This document shows positions 54,788 through 64,000 of a stretch of 64,000 nucleotides of DNA, piece after piece. A program made the translations under genes and the position numbers. Each line of letters begins with the position of its first letter. The stretch's first letter is position 1. Origin of the DNA: Apostichopus japonicus. Taxonomy: Eukaryota > Echinodermata > Holothuroidea > Aspidochirotida > Stichopodidae. The stretch is from positions 12,643,001-12,707,000 of the forward strand of contig NC_092566.1 in NCBI RefSeq assembly GCF_037975245.1, in the 5' to 3' direction. Under the pieces are notes generated by a model. It was given only the letters and a program-made list of their open reading frames with translations. It was not told where the DNA came from and ran no database searches.

Positions 54788-57140
54788 GCAGCGATTAATC
54801 GAATGAGCGGTATCGATCAATCGAATGTTCGGTACCTATCAATCGAATGTGCGGTACTGATCAATCAAATGTTCGGTACCGATCAATCGAATGTGCGGTA
54901 CCGATCAATCGAATGTGCGGTACCGGTCAATCGAATGTGTCGTATCGATCGAAGGAATATGCGATACCGATCAATATAATGTTCGCTACCGATGAATCGA
55001 ATGTTCGGTATCGATCATAAGAATGTTCGGTACCGATCAATCGAATGTGCCGCACCGAGCATTCGAATGTGCGGTACCGATCAATCGAAAGTGCGGTACC
55101 GAACAAACGAATGTGCGATACCGATCAATCGAATGTGCGTTACCGATCAATCGAATGGGCGGTACCGATCAATCGAATGTGCGGTACCGATCAATCGAAT
55201 GTTCGGTATCTATCAATGGAATGTACGGTACAGATCAATCGAATGTTCGGTACCTATCAATCGAATGTGCGGTACCGATCAGTCGAATGTGCGGTACCGA
55301 TCAATCGAATGTTCGGTACCTATCAATCGAATGTGCGGTACCGATCAATCGAAAGTGCGGTACCGATCAATCGAATGTGCGATACCGATCAATCGAATGT
55401 TCGGTACCTATCAATCGAATGTGCGGTACCGATCAATCGAATGTTCGGTACCGATGAATCGAATGTGCGGTACCGACCAATTGAATGTTCGGAACTGATC
55501 AATCGAATGTGCGGAACCGATCAATCGAATGTGCGTTATCGATCAATCGAATGTTCGCAACCGATCAATCGAAAGTTCGGTACCTATCAATCGAAAATGC
55601 GGTACCGTACATTCGAATGTGCAGTACCGATCAATCGAATGTTCGGTACCGATTAATCGAATGTGCGGTACCGATTAATCGAATGTGCGGCACCTATGAA
55701 TCGAATGTGCGTAACCGATGTATCGAGTGTGCTGTACCGATCAATCGAATGGGCGGTATCGATGAATTGAATGTGCGGTACCGATCAATCGAATGTACGG
55801 TACCGATTAATGGAATGTGCGAATTCGATCAATTGAATGTGCGTTACCGATAAATCGAATGTGCGATACCGATCAATCGAATGTTCGGTACCTATCAATC
55901 GAATGTGAGGTACCGATGAATCGAATGTTCGGTACCGATCAATCGAATGTGCGATACCGATCAATCGAATGTTCGGTACCTATCAATCGAATGTTCGGTA
56001 CCGATCAATCGAATGTTCGGTACCGATCAATCGAATGTACGGTACCGATTAATGGAATGTGCGAATTCGATCAATTGAATGTGCGTTACCGATAAATCGA
56101 ATGTGCGATACCGATCAATCGAATGTTCGGTACCTATCAATCGAATGTGAGGTACCGATGAATCGAATGTTCGGTACCGATCAATCGAATGTGCGATACC
56201 GATCAATCGAATGTTCGGTACCTATCAATCGAATGTTCGGTACCGATCAATCGAATGTTCGGTACCGATCAATCGAATGTGCGGTACCGAACAATCGAAT
56301 GTGCGGTACCGATCAATCGAATGTTCGGTACCTATCAATCGAATGTGCGGTACCGATCAATCGAATGTTCGGTACCTATCAATCGAATGTTCGGTACCTA
56401 TCAATCGAATGTGCGGTACCTATTAATCGAATGTGCGGTACCGATCAATCGAATGTTCGGTACCGATCAATCGAATGTTCGGTACCTATCAATCGAATGT
56501 GCGGTACCGATCAATCGAATGTTCGGTACCGATGAATGGAATGTGCGGTACCGATCAATTGAATGTTCGGAACTGATCAATCGAATGTGCGTTACCGATA
56601 AATCGAATGTGCGATACCGATCAATCGAATGTTCGGTACCTATCAATGGAATGTGAGGTACCGATGAATCGAATGTTCGGTACCGATCAATCGAAAGTGC
56701 GGTACCGATGAATCGAATGTGAGGTACCGATGAATCGAATGTGCGGTACCGATGAATCGAATGTGCGGTACCGAACAATCGAATGTGCGGTACCGATCAA
56801 TCGAATGTACGGTACAGATCAATCGAATGTTCGGTACCTATCAATCGAATGTGCGGTACCGATCAATCAAAAGTGCGGTACCGATCAATCGAATGTGCGG
56901 TACCGATCAATCGAATGTTCGGTACCTATCAATCGAATGTGCGGTACCGATCAATCGAATGTTCGGTACCGATCAATCGAATGTGCGGTACCGATCAATC
57001 GAATGTGCGTTACCGAACAATCGAATGTGCGGTACCGATCAATCGAATGTGCGATACCGATCAATCGAAAGTTCGGTACCTATCAATCGAATGTGCGGTA
57101 CCGATCAATCGAATGTTCGGTACCGATGAATCGAATGTGC
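52940..57140 (+). repeat. Recent HOR block Y (copy of part of X')
   Basis: Block Y repeats 48675-52875 at an offset of 4,265 bp. M7 at 53228, 54217, 55821 and 56063 mirror 48963, 49952, 51556 and 51798. Differences are few, for example CGATATATCG near 54114 and a GGAATG unit near 56648. It ends near 57140, where a GGTATCGATC unit marks the return to flanking HOR types. Confidence 0.87.
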
Positions 57141-58179
57141 GGTATCGATCAATTGAATGTTCGGAACTGATCAATCGAATGTGCTGAACCGATCAATCGA
57201 ATGTGCGTTATCGATCAATCGAATGTTCGCAACCGATCAATCGAAAGTTCGGTACCGATCAATCGAAAATGCGGTACCGAACATTCGAATGTGCAGTACC
57301 GATCAATCGAATGTTCGGTACAGATTTGTCGAATGTGCGATACCGATCAATCGAATGTTCGGTACCTATCAATCGAATGTGCGGTACCGATCAATCGAAT
57401 GTTCGGTACCGATGAATCGAATGTGCGGTACCGATCAATCGAATGTGCGGTACCGATCAATCGAATGTGCGGTATCGATCAATCGAATATGCGGTACCGA
57501 TCAATCGAATGCGCGGCACCTATCAATCGAATGTGCGTTACCGATGTATCGAATGTGCGAAACGGATTGATCGAATGTGCAGTACCGATGAATCGAATGT
57601 GCGGTAGGCCTACAGATGAATCGAATGTTCGGTACCGATCAATCGAATGTGCGGTACCGATGAATCGAATGTGCGGTACCGATGAATCGAATGTGCGGTA
57701 CCGATCAATCGAAAGTGCGGTACCGATCAATGGAATGTGCGTTACCGATTAATCGAATGAGCGGTATCGATGAATGGAATGTGTCGTACCGATTAATCGA
57801 ATGTGCGGTACCGATGAATCGAATGTACGGTACCGATTAATCGAATGTGCGTTACCAATCAATCGAATGTGCGTTACCGATCAATCGAATGTGCGCAGCC
57901 ATTAATCGAATGAGCGGTATCGATGAATCGAATGTTCGGTACCTATCAATCGAATGTGCGGTACTGATCAATCGAATGTTCGGTACCTATCAACCGAATG
58001 TGCGGTAGCGATCAATCGAAAGTTCGGTACCGATCAATCGAATGTGCGGTACCGAACAATCGAATGTACGTTACCGATCAATCGAATGTTCGGAACCGAC
58101 CAATCGAAAGTTTGGTACCGATTAATCGAATGTGCGTTACCAATCAATCGAATGTGCGTTACCGCACAATCGAATGTGC
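54788..58179 (+). repeat. HOR segment H18
   Basis: This 3,392-bp segment has M3 54937, M7 55821 and 56063, and M6 57605. Up to about 57140 it copies H17 at an offset of 4,265 bp. It then changes to a GGTATCGATC unit, GTTCGGAACTG and the M9/M6 part found in the flanking regions. Confidence 0.86.
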
Positions 58180-60069
58180 GCAGCGATTAATCGAATGAGC
58201 GGTATCGATCAATCGAATGTTCGGTACCTATCAATCGAATGTGCGGTACTGATCAATCGAATGTTCGGTACCGATCAATCGAATGTGCGGTACCGATCAA
58301 TCGAATGTGCGGTACCGGTCAATCGAATGTGTCGTATCGATCGAAGGAATATGCGATACCGATCAATATAATGTTCGCTACCGATGAATCGAATGTTCGG
58401 TACCGATCAATCGAATGTGCCGCACCGAGCATTCGAATGTGCGATACCGATCAATCGAAAGTGCGGTACCGAACAAACGAATGTGCGATACCGATCAATC
58501 GAATGTGCGTTACCGATCAATCGAATGGGCGTTACCGATCAATCGAATGTGCGGTACCGATCAATCGAATGTTCGGTATCTATCAATGGAATGTACGGTA
58601 CAGATCAATCGAATGTTCGGTACCTATCAATCGAATGTGCGATACCGATCAATCGAATGTGCGGTACCGATCAATCGAAAGTGCGATACCGATCAATCGA
58701 ATGTTCGGTACCTATCAATCGAATGTGAGGTACCGATCAATCGAATGTTCGGTACCGATCAATCGAATGTGCGGTATCGATCAGTCGAATGTGCGGTACC
58801 GATCAGTCGAATGTGCGGTACCGATCAATCGAATGTGCGGTACCGAACAATCGAATGTACGGTACCGATCAATCGAATGTACGGTACAGATCAATCGAAT
58901 GTTCGGTACCTATCAATCGAATGTGCGGTACCGATCAATCGAAAGTGCGGTACCGATCAATCGAATGTGCGATACCGATCAATCGAATGTTCGGTACCTA
59001 TCAATCGAATGTGCGGTACCGATCAATCGAATGTTCGGTACCGATGAATCGAATGTGCGGTACCGACCAATTGAATGTTCGGAACTGATCAATCGAATGT
59101 GCGGAACCGATCAATCGAATGTGCGTTATCGATCAATCGAATGTTCGCAACCGATCAATCGAAAGTTCGGTACCTATCAATCGAAAATGCGGTACCGTAC
59201 ATTCGAAGGTGCAGTACCGATCAATCGAATGTTCGGTACCGATTAATCGAATGTGCGGTACCGATTAATCGAATGTGCGGCACCTATGAATCGAATGTGC
59301 GTAACCGATGTATCGAGTGTGCTGTACCGATCAATCGAATGGGCGGTATCGATGAATTGAATGTGCGGTACCGATCAATCGAATGTACGGTACCGATTAA
59401 TGGAATGTGCGAATTCGATCAATTGAATGTGCGTTACCGATAAATCGAATGTGCGATACCGATCAATCGAATGTTCGGTACCTATCAATCGAATGTGAGG
59501 TACCGATGAATCGAATGTTCGGTACCGATCAATCGAATGTGCGATACCGATCAATCGAATGTTCGGTACCTATCAATCGAATGTTCGGTACCTATCAATC
59601 GAATGTGCGGTACCGATCAATCGAAAGTGCGGTACCGATGAATCGAATGTGCGATACCGATCAATCGAATGTGTAGTACCGATGAATCGAATATGCGGTA
59701 CCGATGAATCGAATGTACGGTACCGATTAATCGAATGTGCGTTACCAATCAATCGAATGTGCGTTACCGATCAATCGAATGTGCGCAGCCATTAATCGAA
59801 TGAGCGGTATCGATGAATCGAATGTTCGGTACCTATCAATCGAATGTGCGGTACTGATCAATCGAATGTTCGGTACCTATCAATCGAATGTGCGGTAGCG
59901 ATCAATCGAAAGTTCGGTACCGATCAATCGAATGTGCGGTACCGAACAATCGAATGTACGTTACCGATCAATCGAATGTTCGGAACCGACCAATCGAAAG
60001 TTCGGTACCGATGAATCGAATGTGCGTTACCAATCAATCGAATGTGCGTTACCGCACAATCGAATGTGC
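58180..60069 (+). repeat. HOR segment H19
   Basis: This 1,890-bp segment has M3 58329 and M7 59411. The M4 CATAAG unit is missing, which makes the anchor 22 bp shorter (58180-58435). It has several private variants, such as GATTCGAAGG in place of CGAATG near 59205. Confidence 0.83.
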
Positions 60070-63000
60070 GCAGCGATTAATCGAATGAGCGGTATCGATC
60101 AATCGAATGTTCGGTACCTATCAATCGAATGTGCGGTACTGATCAATCGAATGTTCGGTACCGATCAATCGAATGTGCGGTACCGATCAATCGAATGTGC
60201 GGTACCGGTCAATCGAATGTGTCGTATCGATCGAAGGAATATGCGATACCGATCAATATAATGTTCGCTACCGATGAATCGAATGTTCGGTATCGATCAT
60301 AAGAATGTTCGGTACCTATCAATCGAATGTGCGGTACCGATCAATCGAAAGTGCGGTACCGATCAATCGAAAGTGCGGTACCGATCAGTCGAATGGGCGG
60401 TACCGATCAGTCGAATGTGCGGTACCGATCAATCGAATGTGCGGTACCGAACAATCGAATGTGCGGTACCGATCAATCGAATGTTCGGTACCTATCAATC
60501 GAATGTGCGGTACCGATCAATCGAAAGTGCGGTACCGATGAATCGAATGTGCGATACCGATCAATCGAATGTTCGGTACCTATTAATCGAATGTGCGGTA
60601 CCGATCAATCGAATGTTCGGTACCGATCAATCGAATGTTCGGTACCTATCAATCGAATGTGCGGTACCGATCAATCGAATGTTCGGTACCGATGAATGGA
60701 ATGTGCGGTACCGATCAATTGAATGTTCGGAACTGATCAATCGAATGTGCGTTACCGATAAATCGAATGTGCGATACCGATCAATCGAATGTTCGGTACC
60801 TATCAATCGAATGTGAGGTACCGATGAATCGAATGTTCGGTACCGATCAATCGAAAGTGCGGTACCGATGAATCGAATGTGCGGTACCGATGAATCGAAT
60901 GTGCGGTACCGATGAATCGAATGTGCGGTACCGAACAATCGAATGTGCGGTACCGATCAATCGAATGTACGGTACAGATCAATCGAATGTTCGGTACCTA
61001 TCAATCGAATGTGCGGTACCGATCAATCAAAAGTGCGGTACCGATCAATCGAATGTGCGGTACCGATCAATCGAATGTTCGGTACCTATCAATCAAATGT
61101 GCGGTACCGATCAATCGAATGTTCGGTACCGATCAATCGAATGTGCGGTACCGATCAATCGAATGTGCGTTACCGAACAATCGAATGTGCGGTACCGATC
61201 AGTCGAATGTGCGATACCGATCAATCGAATGTTCGGTACCTATCAATCGAATGTGCGGTACCGATCAATCGAATGTTCGGTACCGATGAATCGAATGTGC
61301 GGTATCGATCAATTGAATGTTAGGAACTGATCAATCGAATGTGCTGAACCGATCAATCGAATGTGCGTTATCGATCAATCGAATGTTCGCAACCGATCAA
61401 TCGAAAGTTCGGTACCGATCAATCGAAAATGCGGTACCGAACATTCGAATGTGCAGTACCGATCAATCGAATGTTCGGTACCGATTAATCGAATGTGCAA
61501 TACCGATCAATCGAATGTTCGGTATTTATCAATCGAATGTGCGGTACCGATCAATCGAATGTTCGGTACCGATGAATCGAATGTGCGGTACCGATCAATC
61601 GAATGTGCGGTACCGATCAATCGAATGTGCGGTATCGATCAATCGAATGTGCGTTACCGATCAATCGAATGCGCGGCACCTATCAATCGAATGTGCGGTA
61701 CCTATCAATCGAATGTGCGGTACTGATCAATCGAATGTTCGGTACCGATCAATCGAATGTGCGGTAGCGATCAATCGAAAGTTCGGTACCGATCAATCGA
61801 ATGTGCGGTACCGAACAATCGAATGTACGTTACCGATCAATCGAATGTTCGGAACCGACCAATCGAAAGTTCGGTACCGATTAATCGAATGTGCGTTACC
61901 AATCAGTCGAATGTGCGTTACCGATCAATCGAATGTGCGCAGCGATTAATCGAATGAGCGGTATCGATCAATCGAATGTTCGGTACCTATCAATCGAATG
62001 TGCGGTACTGATCAATCGAATGTTCGGTACCGATCAATCGAATGTGCGGTGTTCGGTACCGACCAATCGAATGTGCGGTACCGAACAATCGAATGTACGT
62101 TACCGATCAATCGAATGTTCGGAACCGACCAATCGAAAGTTCGGTACCGATTAATCGAATGTGCGTTACCAATCAATCGAATGTGCGTTACCGAACAATC
62201 GAATGTGCGCAGCGATTAATCGAATGAGCGGTATCGATCAATCGAATGTTCGGTACCTATCAATCGAATGTGCGGTACTGATCAATCGAATGTTCGGTAC
62301 CGATGAATCGAATGTGCGGTACCGATGAATCGAATGTGCGGTACCGATCAATCGAATGCGCGGCACCTATCAATCGAATGTGCGTTACCAATTTATCGAA
62401 TGTGCGAAACGGATCGATCGAATGTGCGGTACCGATGAATCGAATGTGCGGTACCGATCAATCGAATGTGCGGTATCGATCAATCGAATGTGCGGTACCG
62501 ATCAATCGAATGCGCGGCACCTATCAATCGAATGTGCGTTACCGATGTATCGAATGTGCGAAACGGATTGATCGAATGTGCAGTACCGATGAATCGAATG
62601 TGCGGTAGGCCTACAGTTGAATCGAATGTTCGGTACCGATGAATCGAATGTGCGGTACCGATGAATCGAATGTGCGGTACCGATCAATCGAATGTGCGGT
62701 ACCGATCATTCGAAAGTGCGGTACCGATCAATGGAATGTGCGTTACCGATTAATCGAATGAGCGGTATCGATGAATGGAATGTGTAGTACCGATGAATCG
62801 AATGTGCGTTACCGATGAATCGAATGTACGGTACCGATTAATCGAATGTGCGTTACCAATCAATCGAATGTGCGTTACCGATCAATCGAATGTGCGCAGC
62901 CATTAATCGAATGAGCGGTATCGATGAATCGAATATTCGGTACCTATCAATCGAATGTGCGGTACTGATCAATCGAATGTTCGGTACCTATCAATCGAAT

Positions 63001-63180
63001 GTGCGGTAGCGATCAATCGAAAGTTCGGTACCGATCAATCGAATGTGCGGTACCGAACGATCGAATGTACGTTACCGATCAATCGAATGTTCGGAACCGA
63101 CCAATCGAAAGTTCGGTACCGATTAATCGAATGTGCGTTACCAATCAATCGAATGTGCGTTACCGCACAATCGAATGTGC
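60070..63180 (+). repeat. HOR segment H20
   Basis: This 3,111-bp segment keeps M2, M3 (60219) and M4 but lacks M5: after M4 it goes straight to CCTATC and standard units. Markers further on are M10 61319, M11 62047 and M6 62606. It contains the start of a partial type-A block. Confidence 0.82.
62047..62056 (+). repeat. M11 partial unit junction, block E
   Basis: This is the same deletion junction, about 38 kb after the previous copy. The next unit reads CCGACCAATCG here, a private substitution. Confidence 0.88.
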
Positions 63181-64000
63181 GCAGCGATTAATCGAATGAG
63201 CGGTATCGATCAATCGAATGTTCGGTACCTATCAATCGAATGTGCGGTACCGATCAATCGAATGTTCGGTACCGATCAATCGAATGTGCGGTACCGATCA
63301 ATCGAAAGTGCGGTACCGATCAATCGAATGTGCGGTACCGATGAATCGAATGTTCGGTACCTATCAATCAAATGTGCGGTACCGATCAATCGAATGTTCG
63401 GTACCGATCAATCGAATGTGCGGTACCGATCAATCGAATGTGCGTTACCGAACAATCGAATGTGCGGTACCGATCAATCGAATGTGCGATACCGATCAAT
63501 CGAATGTTCGGTACCTATCAATCGAATGTGCGGTACCGATGAATCGAATGTGCGGTATCGATCAATGGAATGTTAGGAACTGATCAATCGAATGTGCTGA
63601 ACCGATCAATCGAATGTGCGTTATCGATCAATCGAATGTTCGCAACCGATCAATCGAAAGTTCGGTACCGATCAATCGAAAATGCCGTACCGAACATTCG
63701 AATGTGCAGTACCGATCAATCGAATGTTCGGTACCGATTAATCGAATGTGCAATACCGATCAATCGAATGTTCGGTACCTATCAATCGAATGTGCGTTAC
63801 CGATGTATCGAATGTGCGAAACGGATTGATCGAATGTGCAGTACCGATGAATCGAATGTGCGGTAGGCCTACAGATGAATCGAATGTTCGGTACCGATGA
63901 ATCGAATGTGCGGTACCGATGAATCGAATGTGCGGTACCGATGAATCGAATGTGCGGTACCGATCAATCGAAAGTGCGGTACCGATCAATGGAATGTGCG
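63181..64000 (+). repeat. HOR segment H21, cut by window end
   Basis: This 820-bp piece begins with M2, but M3, M4 and M5 are absent and standard variants follow directly. It then has M10 at 63572 and M6 at 63864. The segment continues beyond the window. Confidence 0.8.

Larger units (their letters stand above)
1231..59416 (+). repeat. M7: unit with GAATTC, 26 copies
   Basis: In this unit GGTACCGATC is replaced by GAATTCGATC and is followed by AATTGAATG. GAATTC starts at 1231, 5315, 10703, 17189, 20757, 22647, 22889, 27171, 30057, 33955, 34922, 36460, 36702, 43204, 44193, 45797, 46039, 48963, 49952, 51556, 51798, 53228, 54217, 55821, 56063 and 59411. Half of them fall in 43-56 kb, so M7 is densest where M6 is missing. 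Confidence 0.93.
6785..63583 (+). repeat. M10: TGTTAGGAACTG unit, 10 copies
   Basis: This unit creates an in-frame TAG and is followed by a TGCTGAACC unit in most copies. GTTAGG starts at 6785, 11755, 18681, 28223, 28861, 31087, 31725, 37358, 61319 and 63572. The equivalent place at 57157 reads GTTCGG but keeps TGCTGAACC, so it is a converted or reverted copy. Confidence 0.88.
2712..63871 (+). repeat. M6: 28-bp unit with AGGCCT hexamer, 19 copies
   Basis: In this variant GGTACC is replaced by GGTAGGCCTACAG, which adds six bases (28 instead of 22) and makes a TAGGCCTA palindrome. Palindromes start at 2712, 7231, 8100, 8963, 12201, 14674, 15449, 19127, 24524, 25388, 29131, 32127, 37760, 39392, 41376, 57605, 62606 and 63864. 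A mutated copy, TATGCCTA, is at 3575. The GTTGAATCG sub-type marks 2712, 8100, 14674, 24524 and 62606. None lies between 41384 and 57604. Confidence 0.93.
1..64000 (+). repeat. 22-bp satellite array, whole window
   Basis: The window is built entirely from a 22-bp unit repeated head to tail in one orientation, about 2,900 times. The unit starts GGTACC (a KpnI site), continues GATCAATCGAATG and ends TGC. Common variants are TTC instead of TGC at the end, CCTATC instead of CCGATC, GATGAATC or GATTAATC instead of GATCAATC, and AAAGTG instead of AATGTG. I found no inverted stretch, no inserted element and no unique sequence, and the array runs off both ends. Composition of the consensus is 50% GC with three CpGs per unit. 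Satellites of this kind are typical of eukaryotic heterochromatin; placement at a centromere is possible but not shown by the sequence. I do not recognise the family. Confidence 0.98.
61880..64000 (+). repeat. Type-A-like HOR block, partial copy E
   Basis: After 35 kb without it, the type-A order returns: M11 62047, then M6 with the diagnostic GTTGAATCG 62606, then the lead-in and M2 at 63181. It is rearranged. M11 is preceded here by a GCAGCG unit rather than the GCAGCC unit of copies A-D, and the later anchor lacks M3-M5. The start is approximate. Confidence 0.65.

Noticed and set aside
41422-57140. Assembly artefact as the full explanation for the near-identical 5.8- and 4.3-kb blocks
   Set aside because: Not excluded, but the copies carry private substitutions (near 42241, 45803, 54114 and 56648), which argues for real separate copies. 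Long reads over 47.17 and 52.93 kb would decide.
19702-60069. H6 and H19 as direct copies because both are 1,890 bp
   Set aside because: Their internal marker distances differ (M3-M7 928 against 1,082 bp) and their anchors lost different units, so the equal totals may be coincidence.
1-64000. CRISPR array, because of regular short repeats
   Set aside because: There are no unique spacers; repeats abut directly. There are no cas genes.
1-64000. Plasmid or phage origin iterons (often about 17-22 bp)
   Set aside because: Iteron sets have a handful of copies beside a rep gene and an AT-rich region. Here there are thousands of copies and nothing else.
1-64000. Transposon-derived tandem repeat or embedded mobile element
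   Set aside because: I saw no terminal repeats, target duplications, poly-A tracts or transposase-like frames; every stretch can be phased into the 22-bp unit.
1-64000. tRNA, rRNA or telomere repeats
   Set aside because: No such sequence is present on either strand; the unit does not resemble known telomere motifs.

Overview
The whole 64,000-base window is one uninterrupted satellite DNA array. The repeat unit is 22 bp; a clean example lies at 241-262. It begins with GGTACC, has the core GATCAATCGAATG and ends in TGC. About 2,900 units (64,000/22) lie head to tail in one orientation from the first base to the last, so the array continues past both ends of the window. I see no gene, RNA gene, transposon, CRISPR array or stretch of unique sequence.

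Organism: the sequence does not identify a species, and I do not recognise this satellite. A pure satellite of this size with multi-level higher-order repeats (HORs) points to a eukaryotic heterochromatic region (centromeric, pericentromeric or a similar block) in a long-read assembly. The unit has three CpGs in 22 bp (about twice expectation), so the array is not CpG-depleted. That hints weakly at a lineage with little CpG methylation in the germ line.

Layout: diagnostic variant units divide the array into HOR segments. I use the anchor cluster M2-M5 (first copy 132-409) to define one partial leading piece and 21 segments, H1-H21, most of them 1.6-5.4 kb. Other markers are a 28-bp unit with an extra hexamer that makes AGGCCT (M6), a unit with GAATTC (M7), a TGTTAGGAACTG unit (M10) and a 29-bp unit with GGTGTTCGG (M11).

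Regions: (a) 1-2.0 kb is one anchor segment. (b) 2.0-29.3 kb holds four copies of a roughly 5.4-kb HOR: A 2041-7428, B 7429-12398, C 14047-19324 and D 23897-29328, with shorter anchor segments between B and C and between C and D. (c) 29.3-41.4 kb is a chain of tandem duplications with offsets near 2,864-2,996, then 5,633, 1,632 and 1,984 bp. (d) 41.4-57.1 kb is the most uniform part: a 5,759-bp block is followed by a near-identical copy, and a 4,265-bp part of that is copied again. It lacks the AGGCCT marker completely. (e) 57.1-64 kb returns to the flavour of (b), including a partial fifth type-A block near 61.9 kb.

Coding potential: long open frames exist only because the consensus has no stop codon on the plus strand, and because 22 is not a multiple of 3, so all three frames read the same repeating 22-residue peptide. 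I annotate none as a gene. The interest of the window lies in how the repeats are organised and evolve: nested HORs, changes in whole 22-bp steps, and rare one-base slips that mark particular copies.
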